Assembly (NCBI RefSeq): GCF_000420705.1
Contig: NZ_ATVL01000007.1
Location: forward strand, 682,001-746,000
DNA length: 64,000 nucleotides
DNA from: Hymenobacter norwichensis DSM 15439
GTDB taxonomy: Bacteria; Bacteroidota; Bacteroidia; Cytophagales; Hymenobacteraceae
Direction of reading: 5' to 3'
The stretch's first letter is position 1, and each line of letters opens with the position of its first letter. The notes under the pieces were generated by a model that was not told the DNA's origin, did not search any database, and saw only the letters and a list, made by a program, of their open reading frames with translations. Position numbers and translations under genes: made by a program. Positions 35,432 through 43,478 of the stretch are shown piece by piece.

Positions 35432-37325
35432 CCGCTTCGCTTTTCTGAAAACCGTCAGCCCCTTCAACTTACTGCCCGATGACGTGCTATTGGGCGTGGA
35501 AAGCTTGTTGCAAGAGGTGCGCTATACCAAGGAAGCCCTTATCTACCAGCAGGATACTTCCAAGCTGCGGGGGCTCGACATTGTGGTGGAGGGCGCCTAC
35601 GAAACGTTTTTTTACGATAGTGAGCAAAACAAGCGTCTGCCCGAAACCTACGGGGTAGGGGCTTGCTACGGCGGCATGTCGATATTGCTCAACAAGAAAC
35701 GCTCAATTCGCACGGTTATAGCCCGCAAAGGCACCGTGGTATATGCCCTGCCCCGGCGCGACTTCCGAGCGCTCTGCCTAGCTTACGAGAACTTCTTTCA
35801 TTACTTCACGGCGCGCTACGGCGAGCGGATGCTCAACGAGGAATACGCGCACTTCGTGAAGCCTATATCAGCGCCCGAAGAAAATTACATTGCCGCCGAC
35901 CAGATGTACTCGCGCCGTATCGAGACGCTGGAGGTACGCTCTATCCTAGCCGTGCCCTTCGATACGCCCATTTTCCGGGCCGCCCAGCTCATGGCCGAAG
36001 CGAAGGTGAGTTGCTCGTTTGTAACCGCCGATACCGGTGAAATCATCGGCTACCTAACCGATATCACGCTGCGCGACAATGTAATAGCGCAGCAGCTGAA
36101 CGTGACGCGCCCCGTAGCCGACGTGCTGGATACGCCCATTGTGAGCATCAGCAGCGAGGCCTACGTGTATGAGGCCATCCTGCTGATGTTCCAAACGAAA
36201 ACCCGCTATCTGCTAGTGGAGAAGGGCGGGCAGTACATTGGGTTTATGAGCCGCAACAAGCTGCTAAGCGACTTGGCGCAGTCGCCGTTTATGTTCATTC
36301 AGGCGGTGAAATCGGCGCAGAGCGCGCGGGAGTTGAAGCGGCGCTGGGAGATGGTGCCCGACATGGTAAATCAGCTGCTTAGCCGCGGCGTGAAGGCCGA
36401 AATTGTGAACCAGGTAATCACCACCGTGGCCGATACCATTGCCCTGAAGGTGATTGAAAGCGTACTGGCCGAGCACGGCCCGGCCCCAGCCAAGTTCGTG
36501 TTTATGGTGCTCGGCAGCGAAGGCCGCAAAGAGCAAACCCTGCTCACCGACCAAGACAACGCTATTATCTACGAAGACAAGGCCAACGAGCAGCGCGAAC
36601 TGGTGCGGGCGTATTTCCTGCACTTCGCCGAAGCCGTTTCCGACCAGCTCAACCACATCGGACTCAGCTTTTGCACGGGCGGCTTCATGGCTAAAAATCA
36701 CAAGTGGACTCACTCCCTGTCGCACTGGAAGCGCAACTATCACAGCTGGATGAGCGATTCGAACGCCGAAACGGTGATGAAGTTCTCCACGTTTTTCGAC
36801 TGCCGGTTCTTGTATGGTGAGGCAGCCATCATGGACGAGCTACAGGCATTTATGGGTGAGGAGCTGCGTGGCCCGGTGGACCGGTTTTTCTACTACATGG
36901 CCAAAAACGCCCTGCAATACGAGCCGCCCCTCACGTTTTTCCGCAATTTCCGCACGTTCACGCAAGGCACCCAGCAGGTATTCGACCTGAAAAAAACTAT
37001 GACGCCCATCGTGGATCTAGTACGGGTGTACGCCCTCAAACACCAGATTTTCAAGACCAATACCGGTGAGCGGCTTCAGGAGCTACGCACGAAAGGCGTA
37101 TTCACTGAGAAAGAGTATGAGGAACTGTTTCAAGCCTATTACTACCTGATGGGTATGCGCCTGAAAAAGCAGGCCCGCCAGCTCATCAACGACCGGGTGC
37201 CGCCCACCAACTACCTCGACCCCAAAGTCCTCACGCAAGTAGAGCAAGTAACCCTAAAGGAGATTTTCAAAGTCATAGCCGACTTCCAGCTTCGCATCAA
37301 AGTAGCCTTCACCAAGACGCTGTAG
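35424..37325 (+). CDS. cNMP-binding / CBS-pair / DUF294 putative nucleotidyltransferase
   Basis: A 633-aa multidomain protein. Residues about 1-140 form a cyclic-nucleotide-binding-like beta-roll; about 160-290 hold two CBS domains; about 310-450 contain DUF294 with the nucleotidyltransferase signature LGSEGRKEQTLLTDQDNAII (Gly-Ser then Asp-x-Asp); the rest is the DUF294 C-terminal helical domain. The family is thought to transfer nucleotides to an unknown partner under control of ligand-sensing domains. The ATG at 35424 overlaps the exonuclease stop; a start at 35385 would overlap more. Pairing with a DnaQ-like exonuclease is a recurrent arrangement in bacteria (established). Substrate unknown. 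Confidence 0.9.
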   Translation: MDNRFAFLKTVSPFNLLPDDVLLGVESLLQEVRYTKEALIYQQDTSKLRGLDIVVEGAYETFFYDSEQNKRLPETYGVGACYGGMSILLNKKRSIRTVIARKGTVVYALPRRDFRALCLAYENFFHYFTARYGERMLNEEYAHFVKPISAPEENYIAADQMYSRRIETLEVRSILAVPFDTPIFRAAQLMAEAKVSCSFVTADTGEIIGYLTDITLRDNVIAQQLNVTRPVADVLDTPIVSISSEAYVYEAILLMFQTKTRYLLVEKGGQYIGFMSRNKLLSDLAQSPFMFIQAVKSAQSARELKRRWEMVPDMVNQLLSRGVKAEIVNQVITTVADTIALKVIESVLAEHGPAPAKFVFMVLGSEGRKEQTLLTDQDNAIIYEDKANEQRELVRAYFLHFAEAVSDQLNHIGLSFCTGGFMAKNHKWTHSLSHWKRNYHSWMSDSNAETVMKFSTFFDCRFLYGEAAIMDELQAFMGEELRGPVDRFFYYMAKNALQYEPPLTFFRNFRTFTQGTQQVFDLKKTMTPIVDLVRVYALKHQIFKTNTGERLQELRTKGVFTEKEYEELFQAYYYLMGMRLKKQARQLINDRVPPTNYLDPKVLTQVEQVTLKEIFKVIADFQLRIKVAFTKTL

Positions 37326-37350
37326 GCTATGCGGGTAGCAACCCAATAAA

Positions 37351-37446
37351 GGCCATGATTTCGAGCTTACCGAGGAATCTCGCGTGCTGCTGCTAGGTTA
37401 GTAGTCTGACGTCAGCACGCGAGATGCTTCGCTGCGCTCTGCATGA
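37351..37446. repeat. Palindromic repeat family A, copy 5 (left arm replaced)
   Basis: The right arm (37413-37446) is intact and the centre, with GCTAGGTTAGT and CTGACGTCAG, matches copy 1. The outer left arm differs: only AATCTCGCGTGCTG is kept, after an unrelated stretch. Confidence 0.85.
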
Positions 37447-37467
37447 CGAGAAATTAAATACTTGAGC

Positions 37468-37527
37468 ACAAACACTACGCCCCGGCGAAGTGACGTTGCC
37501 GCTACTTTGCCGGGGCGTAGTGTTTGT
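37468..37527. terminator. Bidirectional terminator hairpin between DUF294 and PASTA genes
   Basis: 19-bp perfect arms ACAAACACTACGCCCCGGC (37468-37486) and its complement (37509-37527) with a 22-base loop lie between two convergent genes. T-runs are weak. Confidence 0.8.
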
Positions 37528-37543
37528 AATCCGCAAGAATCCG

Positions 37544-38332
37544 TTAGTCTTTCACTTCAGAGAGTGGCGCTTTGCCAGCTACCCAAATGTCTACTAGCTG
37601 GCCCATCCGGATGGTGGCAACGGGTGAGGCTACCGGCCGCTGCTTCACTACGGTGCCTTCGGTTTCGCCGTCTTGGGGCTCCTGATAGAAGGTTTCGCCG
37701 AGTTGTAGACCCTGGCCAACCAGCAGGGTAGTGGCCTCATCGGCGGGCATATTGATGAGGTTAGGCACCGCAAACTCTTGGTTACCGAGGCCGTCACCGA
37801 CTTCTAGGTCCACGCGGGTACCTTTGGCAATAGGTGAGCCGGGTGTTATTTCCTTGCCGTCCACCAACTGCCGTAGCACTTGGTTCTGGCGCACATCGGG
37901 CACCTTAATGAGCTTGCCCACCGTGAGGCCGTAGCTGGAAATAATCATCTGCGCGTTCTTCTCCGACCCATCGGTGAGCTTCGGCATCTTGATAACCGGC
38001 GGATTCTGCATCGCTACCGTGATGTAGATTTTGCGGTCTTCCTTCACCTTCTCACCCGGCGCGGGGTCCTGGTTGAGCACTGTAAACGGCCGGGTGCCAG
38101 GGTTGTAGCTGGAATCATCCACGAAGTAGCGCAGGTTCCGCTCGTCGAGGTAATCTTCGAGGTCGGACTGATTCATGCCCGTAATCTTGGGTACCACAAT
38201 GGTTTCGCCGTGGTTGGTGGTGAGCGGCAGATACACGAAGAAGAAGCCAAACACCAGCGCCGCCGTGGCCACCGCCATTACCACTAAGTGCTTTACCAGG
38301 TCAATCGGCGTATCAGATTTAAGAAAAGACAT
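37544..38332 (-). CDS. Membrane-anchored protein with three PASTA domains
   Basis: A 262-aa protein with one N-terminal transmembrane helix (about residues 15-38, VVMAVATAALVFGFFFVYLPL) and three extracytoplasmic PASTA repeats starting near IVVPKITGMNQSDLEDYL, IKMPKLTDGSEKNAQMII and FAVPNLINMPADEATTLL. PASTA domains bind peptidoglycan fragments or beta-lactams in Ser/Thr kinases and PBPs; here no kinase or PBP is attached. Placement 131 bp downstream of the tandem D-Ala-D-Ala ligase gene supports a cell-wall role (inference). Confidence 0.9.
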   Translation of the reverse strand: MSFLKSDTPIDLVKHLVVMAVATAALVFGFFFVYLPLTTNHGETIVVPKITGMNQSDLEDYLDERNLRYFVDDSSYNPGTRPFTVLNQDPAPGEKVKEDRKIYITVAMQNPPVIKMPKLTDGSEKNAQMIISSYGLTVGKLIKVPDVRQNQVLRQLVDGKEITPGSPIAKGTRVDLEVGDGLGNQEFAVPNLINMPADEATTLLVGQGLQLGETFYQEPQDGETEGTVVKQRPVASPVATIRMGQLVDIWVAGKAPLSEVKD

Positions 38333-38343
38333 TCTATTGAAGA

Positions 38344-38470
38344 AGCTAGGAGCTAGAAGTTGGGAGTTGGAGTGCTAGGAGAAGCAGAAAAGAAGAAGTT
38401 AGGAGCTACAATAGTAAGGAAAGCTGGGAGTTGGAAAGCAGAATGAATTCTAACTCCCAGCTTCTAGCTC
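38344..38470. repeat. Family C intergenic repeat reaching into the ddl stop codon
   Basis: Repeated words GCTAGGAGCTAGAAG, GGGAGTTGG and TTAGGAGCTAC are followed by the inverted copy TAACTCCCAGCTTCTAGCTC. The last part includes the ddl stop codon (38464-38466). Confidence 0.8.
38421..38463 (-). terminator. Hairpin directly after ddl
   Basis: AAGCTGGGAGTT and AACTCCCAGCTT pair perfectly within the family C repeat and abut the ddl stop. It has no proper T-run in the ddl direction, so termination is likely but not certain. Confidence 0.55.
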
Positions 38471-41232
38471 TGGAATGCTAGCTTCTCACTCCGCGCTTTC
38501 CCAAACTCCAAAATCTGGTCGATGAACTGATAAGGCGTGTAGCCGGCCAGCGCGGTTTGGTGGAAGATGCAGGTGGCAGGCGTCATACCCGGTAACGAAT
38601 TCACCTCGATAATCAGTACTTCCACGGCGCCGTTTTGCCGTACTCGCACAAACGCGTCGATGCGGGCGTAGCCTTGGATATCGAGCACCTCGGCCACGCG
38701 GCGCAATTCGGCCTTCACTTCTTCGGAAATACGCTGCCGCTCCACGGGGTCGGGAGCGTAGCGGGCCGGGGTGATATTTTGGCCTTCGCCGGCCAAGAAT
38801 TTCTCTTCCAAACTCAATACTTCGCCAATGGCCAGGGCTTCGGAGGCCTCAAATACTTCGATTTGCAGCTCGCCATTTTCGCCCCAATGCGTGAGCAGGC
38901 CACCGGTTACTTCCAAAAAGTGGGCCGCGCCGTCGCGCTCAATCAGGGTTTCTATTAGAAAGGTTTCTTTCTGCGGAAACTCTTCCTTGAAGCCTAGGTG
39001 CAGCACGGTAGCGTCGGCGGCCATCAAGTCCTCCTGGTCGCGGAAGATGAGGCGGGTGAAGGCCGTCAGCTCCGCCCGATTCTTGATTTTCTTCACGGCC
39101 GAGGAACAGCCGTCGTCGGCGGGCTTGGCAATGAAGGGGTAGGGGAACTGCGTTTCCAGGCTCTGGTAGAACGCCTCCGGGTCGGCGGTCCACTCCAGGC
39201 GGCTGGCCATGCGGTGCTCGGCCACGCGCAAGCCGGCCTCGCGCAGCTTGCGGTTGGTTTCGAACTTGTTGATGGTGATGCTGCTGCTGGCTACGCCTGA
39301 GCCGTTGTACGGCAGGCCGTATTGCTCTAGCTGGCGCTGCAAAGCTCCATCCTCGCCGGGGCGGCCGTGCAAGGCAATGAAGACCTCGCTCACTTCTTTG
39401 GCCAGCTCCGGGAACGTAATGGCGCGTGGCTGCTCCACCGGTTGCCCAGCGTAGGTGTTAGTAATGGTAGCCGCTTCCTGCCGGATGCGCGTCAGGATAG
39501 GATGCGTGGCGTGGCCGGCTTCGGCTAGCTCGATCTTCTCCCGGATGTCGTCGGCGTTGTCCTTGAGCATCACGTTGATGGGCAGCACATACAGGCGGAA
39601 CTCCTGGCTGTTGCCGGTCAGGAACACAGGCACCGGCTCGTACTTCACCGAAGAGCTAAGCTTCTCGTAGATGTTGCGCCCGCTCTCCACCGAAATGTGC
39701 CGCTCCGACGAATAACCGCCCATAATGACGGCCACTTTGGTGCGGGTGCGCTCCTGGGTTTGGCGAACTGCTACGGCATCATCTAGCTGCTTAAGCAAGC
39801 CGGCCAGCCGCACCGGCTGCATACCGCCGCGCCGCCGCGCCGCCAACGAGGTACGAATCAGGAAGGTGAGAAACTGCGAAGGATTCAGCCCGATTTCGGC
39901 GGCTTGGTGGAAGAAGAACGACGCCGGCAACATGCCCGACGTGGTGTTCGGGTCGTTCAGGAACAGCGTACCGTCGGCCTGAATGAAGCCATCCAACCGC
40001 GCATATACCTGAAAGCCGAACGTGTCGAACATTTCCTCGCATGCCTCTCGGATGCGCTGAATATCCGCTTCGGGCAGGTCGATGGGGGTGACTTTGCGGG
40101 CCAGGCCGGGCAGGTATTTCGAGCGGTAATCGAACATTTCCTCGCCCTTCACAATCTCTGTGGGCGGCAGGGCCAGGGGTTTGCCATCGGGGTCTTCCAC
40201 CACAATGCACGAGAATTCGCGGCCCTGCACGAAGCTTTCCACCAATACTTGCGCCTCACCTTCCACGCTGGTTAGCAGCACGGTTTCAGCGGTTGCCAGC
40301 TGGGTATCGAGAGCGGCTAGTAACGCTTCGGGATGGTAAATGAAAGACGAACTTGTAGCGGTTAGCTGTTGACTGTTAGCGTTTTCCTCTGCCAGAGAGC
40401 TAACAACTAATGGCTCAGGGCTAGCAGCCAAAACAACCGGCAGGCCAATGCCTTCCCGAATATCAACCAGTTGCTGCACCCACTGGAGTTTATCATGCTC
40501 GGTGAGTTGCTGCCACTCGGTGCGGGTGACAGTTTTGCGGAACAAGCTGCGCTCCATAGCCGTGGCAAACTTGGCCACGTCGGCCTCGCGCAGAATGCTG
40601 ATACCGATGCTGGAACCCTGGCGCGGCGCCTTAAATACCAGCGGCAGGCCCAACTCCCGCACCAGATAACCGAGGGTGGCGGCAGGGTCGGCGGCATCCC
40701 ATTCTTCCGTTGAAATCACGCGGAAATCGGGGGTAGGACGGCCCAGGGCTTTGAGCAGCTTCTTCTGAGCCACTTTGTTGATGCCGAAAGCCGAGGGCAG
40801 AATGCCGGAGCCGGAATACGGGATGCCGTACCATTCCAGCAAGCCCTGAATGGCACCGTCTTCGCCGCCCGGTCCGTGCAAAGCCAGGAAGGCGAAGTCC
40901 ATCAGCTCGCGCAACTCGTGGGGCTGCACGCGCCGGCCTACTTCGGAAATGATGCTGTCCTGCTCGGATTGGGATAAGTCGCCTAGGCTTTCCAGGTACA
41001 CCTGCACCGGCAGCGTGGACGGCGGCAGCGCCGAAACTGGCGGGTAAAAGTCGCGGATGGTGCCTTTGTAGATGTAGTGCCAGTCGAGCAGAATGAAGTT
41101 GCCCCGGCTATCCACAAACACAGGAACGGCCTCGAACAGAGACTTGTCGAGGTTATCATATACGGTGCGGCCGCCCGCAAAGGAGATTTCCCGCTCGCGC
41201 GACGGGCCGCCGAAGAAGATGCCAATTTTCAT
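38464..41232 (-). CDS. ddl: Tandem D-alanine--D-alanine ligase (two ligase modules)
   Basis: 922 aa, about three times the size of a single Ddl (300-360 aa). Two ATP-grasp ligase modules are seen. Module 1 (about 1-460) starts IGIFFGGPSREREISFAGG and has FLALHGPGGEDGAIQGLLEW and LNDPNTTSGM. Module 2 (about 500-922) starts VAVIMGGYSSERHISVESG and has FIALHGRPGEDGALQRQLEQ and IIEVNSLPGMT. The metal-binding Glu-x-Asn of module 2 (EVN) is Asp-Pro-Asn in module 1, so the modules may not be equal in activity. Module 1 also has an insert at about 265-300 derived from repeat-like DNA. The enzyme makes D-Ala-D-Ala for peptidoglycan in the cytoplasm. Divergent from pgk. Confidence 0.92.
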   Translation of the reverse strand: MKIGIFFGGPSREREISFAGGRTVYDNLDKSLFEAVPVFVDSRGNFILLDWHYIYKGTIRDFYPPVSALPPSTLPVQVYLESLGDLSQSEQDSIISEVGRRVQPHELRELMDFAFLALHGPGGEDGAIQGLLEWYGIPYSGSGILPSAFGINKVAQKKLLKALGRPTPDFRVISTEEWDAADPAATLGYLVRELGLPLVFKAPRQGSSIGISILREADVAKFATAMERSLFRKTVTRTEWQQLTEHDKLQWVQQLVDIREGIGLPVVLAASPEPLVVSSLAEENANSQQLTATSSSFIYHPEALLAALDTQLATAETVLLTSVEGEAQVLVESFVQGREFSCIVVEDPDGKPLALPPTEIVKGEEMFDYRSKYLPGLARKVTPIDLPEADIQRIREACEEMFDTFGFQVYARLDGFIQADGTLFLNDPNTTSGMLPASFFFHQAAEIGLNPSQFLTFLIRTSLAARRRGGMQPVRLAGLLKQLDDAVAVRQTQERTRTKVAVIMGGYSSERHISVESGRNIYEKLSSSVKYEPVPVFLTGNSQEFRLYVLPINVMLKDNADDIREKIELAEAGHATHPILTRIRQEAATITNTYAGQPVEQPRAITFPELAKEVSEVFIALHGRPGEDGALQRQLEQYGLPYNGSGVASSSITINKFETNRKLREAGLRVAEHRMASRLEWTADPEAFYQSLETQFPYPFIAKPADDGCSSAVKKIKNRAELTAFTRLIFRDQEDLMAADATVLHLGFKEEFPQKETFLIETLIERDGAAHFLEVTGGLLTHWGENGELQIEVFEASEALAIGEVLSLEEKFLAGEGQNITPARYAPDPVERQRISEEVKAELRRVAEVLDIQGYARIDAFVRVRQNGAVEVLIIEVNSLPGMTPATCIFHQTALAGYTPYQFIDQILEFGKARSEKLAFQS
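40366..40425. repeat. Repeat-like inverted sequence inside ddl
   Basis: GTTGACTGTTAGC (40368-40380) and GCTAACAACTAA (from 40400) form an imperfect inverted repeat in a stretch of unlike codon use. It encodes the low-complexity segment SSLAEENANSQQLTATSSS, absent from module 2 of the same protein. Confidence 0.5.
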
Positions 41233-41352
41233 AGTTACCGCAAAGGTACGGGGATGGAACGTAAGGTGTAGAGTGGCTTTGCCTACTACGAAAGTGGGAC
41301 GTATAGGCCATACTACGACGTGTAGCCGATGATTTTCGTGGCCGTATTCCGG

Positions 41353-41383
41353 GCATAAGCTTCAAAGCATACAAAGCTTATGC
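41353..41383. promoter_or_regulatory. Inverted repeat upstream of pgk
   Basis: Perfect 10-bp arms GCATAAGCTT (41353-41362) and AAGCTTATGC (41374-41383), 11 bases apart, lie 47 bp before the pgk start. TACATTCG (41384-41391) directly after it resembles a Bacteroidota -7 element. It could be an operator or an RNA hairpin. Confidence 0.45.
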
Positions 41384-41429
41384 TACATTCGCCCCGTTAC
41401 GTTCCACTTTCCCCATCTCTTTCTTCTTC

Positions 41430-42614
41430 ATGAAAACGCTCGACCAGTACAACTTCAGTGGCAAGCGCGCCGTGGTGCGCGTAGATTTCAACGTGCCTCT
41501 GGACAAAGAATTCAACATCACCGACGACACCCGCATCCGGGCGGCTACGCCCACCATCAAGAAGATTTTGGCCGATGGCGGCTCGGTGGTGCTGCTTTCG
41601 CACCTGGGCCGGCCCAAAGGTGGTCCCGAAAACAAGTACTCGCTGAAGCACATCGTAGCTCGCCTCGGCGAAGAGTACGGCACCGACGTACAGTTTGCCG
41701 ACGACGCCCTGAAAGCTGAAGAGCAAGCCAACGCCTTGCAGCCCGGCCAGATACTGCTGGTAGAAAACGTACGCTTCTACCCCGAAGAAGAGAAAGGCGA
41801 CGAAGCCTTTGCTGAAAACTTAGCCAAGCTCGGCGAGGTGTACGTGAACGACGCTTTCGGGGCCGCTCACCGCAAGCACGCCTCCACGGCCGTAATGGCC
41901 GCACAGTTCGCACCCGAAGACCGGGTGGCCGGCTACTTGCTGCAATCAGAACTAGACAACGCCCAAAAAGTGCTGGAACACGCCGAGCGGCCTTTCACGG
42001 CCATTATGGGCGGCGCCAAAATCTCCGACAAGATTCTGTTGATTGAGAAGCTGCTTGATAAGGTAGACAACCTGCTCATCGGGGGCGGCATGGCCTACAC
42101 GTTTGCCAAAGCCCAGGGCGGCAGCATCGGCAGCTCGTTGCTGGAAGCCGACAAGATGGATTTGGCCCTACGCCTCATCCAGCAAGCCAAAGACAAGGGC
42201 GTGAACCTAGTGCTCCCTACCGACAGCATCATTGCCGATAAATTCGCCAACGACGCCAATACCAAAGAAGCCAACAACGACAGCATCCCCGACGGCTGGT
42301 TGGGCCTTGACCTCGGCCCCGAGTCACAGAAGGCATTTGCCGACATCGTGCGCCAGTCGAAAACTGTGCTCTGGAATGGTCCAATGGGTGTGTTTGAGAT
42401 GAGCAACTTCGCGGCCGGCACCACCAAAGTAGCCGAAGCCATTGCCGAAGCCACCGAAGCCGGCGCGTTCAGCCTCATCGGCGGCGGCGACTCCGCGGCG
42501 GCTGTCAACCAACTAGGCTTCTCCGAGAAAGTATCCTACATCAGCACCGGCGGCGGCGCCCTCCTCGAATACATGGAAGGCAAAGAACTACCCGGCGTAG
42601 CAGCGCTGAACTAA
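41430..42614 (+). CDS. pgk: Phosphoglycerate kinase
   Basis: Catalyses reversible phosphate transfer between 1,3-bisphosphoglycerate and ADP in glycolysis. The 394-aa length is standard. Motifs: [23 protein letters not shown] near the N-terminus, [11 protein letters not shown], the hinge [30 protein letters not shown] and the nucleotide-binding [12 protein letters not shown] with [16 protein letters not shown]. It is divergent from ddl across a 197-bp gap with an inverted repeat. Its stop codon is inside the large palindrome shared with the convergent neighbour. Confidence 0.98.
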   Translation: MKTLDQYNFSGKRAVVRVDFNVPLDKEFNITDDTRIRAATPTIKKILADGGSVVLLSHLGRPKGGPENKYSLKHIVARLGEEYGTDVQFADDALKAEEQANALQPGQILLVENVRFYPEEEKGDEAFAENLAKLGEVYVNDAFGAAHRKHASTAVMAAQFAPEDRVAGYLLQSELDNAQKVLEHAERPFTAIMGGAKISDKILLIEKLLDKVDNLLIGGGMAYTFAKAQGGSIGSSLLEADKMDLALRLIQQAKDKGVNLVLPTDSIIADKFANDANTKEANNDSIPDGWLGLDLGPESQKAFADIVRQSKTVLWNGPMGVFEMSNFAAGTTKVAEAIAEATEAGAFSLIGGGDSAAAVNQLGFSEKVSYISTGGGALLEYMEGKELPGVAALN

Positions 42615-42712
42615 GTGGTGAGATAGTGAAGTGGTGAGTGTGGTGTTCCTTCGGCGCTGTTTGCGCAAGTCGAACATCAAACTCACCACTTCACAATCTC
42701 ACCACTTAGTTC
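42608..42712. repeat. Family B palindrome covering two convergent stop codons
   Basis: Arms of about 33 bases (42608-42641, 42679-42712; left arm starts GAACTAAGTGGTGAGATAGT) pair with about two mismatches. The pgk TAA (42612-42614) and the stop of the minus-strand gene (42706-42708) both lie within the arms. It may act as a bidirectional terminator. Confidence 0.85.
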
Positions 42713-43350
42713 ACATAAGGCGATTCTAATTCCTGACCCATACTGCGTAGGGGGGATGAGTCGAGGCGGCCGGTGAGGCGGGTGGCGAGGATGCGGGCTT
42801 CCCGCTCGGTCAGCACGTCGAGCTTGCGCAGCCAGCGTAGGCGGTGCAACTGGGTGTCGATGAGCCCAAGCGGGTTGATGTTGGCGTATTCCTCGCGCAG
42901 GTAGGCTTTGGTGCGTGACTCCAGCGCACGAGCAAACTTATCGACCGAGGCGCGTTCTGAGGAACGGTCGGCGAGAGTGATGTTGGTGCGGGCCGTGCCT
43001 AGCGTAACGTGCTGCCACCAGTTGCGTTGCCCATAGAGGTATACTCCGATCAGCAGGCCACCAAATCCGAACAGTCCTAGCCAGGCTGCGTCGGAAAGCT
43101 GTCCGTTTTCGGTAACAGGAATCAAGCGGTGTAATAGATTAACCACAAACCACAGCGCCAGCAAGGGCCGCCAAGTGAGTTGCGGCGTAGTACGGAAGCG
43201 TGTTACTTGCACTGGCAGCACTTCCTCGTACGGCATTTCAAATTCCAGCGTAGCGCGGCCGTGGCTGTTGCGTTGGCAGATATATAATCCGTTGGGACGT
43301 AGAGCAAGCTGCGTGGAGCCGGCCAGCAGCCGACGTTGTTCAATTATCAT
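42706..43350 (-). CDS. Hypothetical membrane protein
   Basis: I do not recognise a family. The 214-aa protein has a beta-rich N-terminal part (about 1-60), two hydrophobic helices (about 63-77 and 88-106, WLGLFGFGGLLIGVYLYG), then a second soluble part and a helical basic C-terminus (about 140-214). The layout of a small domain, two helices and a cytosolic tail resembles PH-like membrane proteins, but no signature motif is seen. Convergent with pgk; the next gene upstream is the site-2 protease, 128 bp away on the same strand. Confidence 0.75.
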   Translation of the reverse strand: MIIEQRRLLAGSTQLALRPNGLYICQRNSHGRATLEFEMPYEEVLPVQVTRFRTTPQLTWRPLLALWFVVNLLHRLIPVTENGQLSDAAWLGLFGFGGLLIGVYLYGQRNWWQHVTLGTARTNITLADRSSERASVDKFARALESRTKAYLREEYANINPLGLIDTQLHRLRWLRKLDVLTEREARILATRLTGRLDSSPLRSMGQELESPYVN

Positions 43351-43478
43351 TCTCTGGGAATAAATGCCTGATTGATATAGTGCTTAGTTGGTAGTGGCTT
43401 GTGCCTACTTCACGGATTATAGCAGAGCAGCCTAAGTACTACGCACGAGGCAATAGCACCAAAACAGCTACGCAGCAA

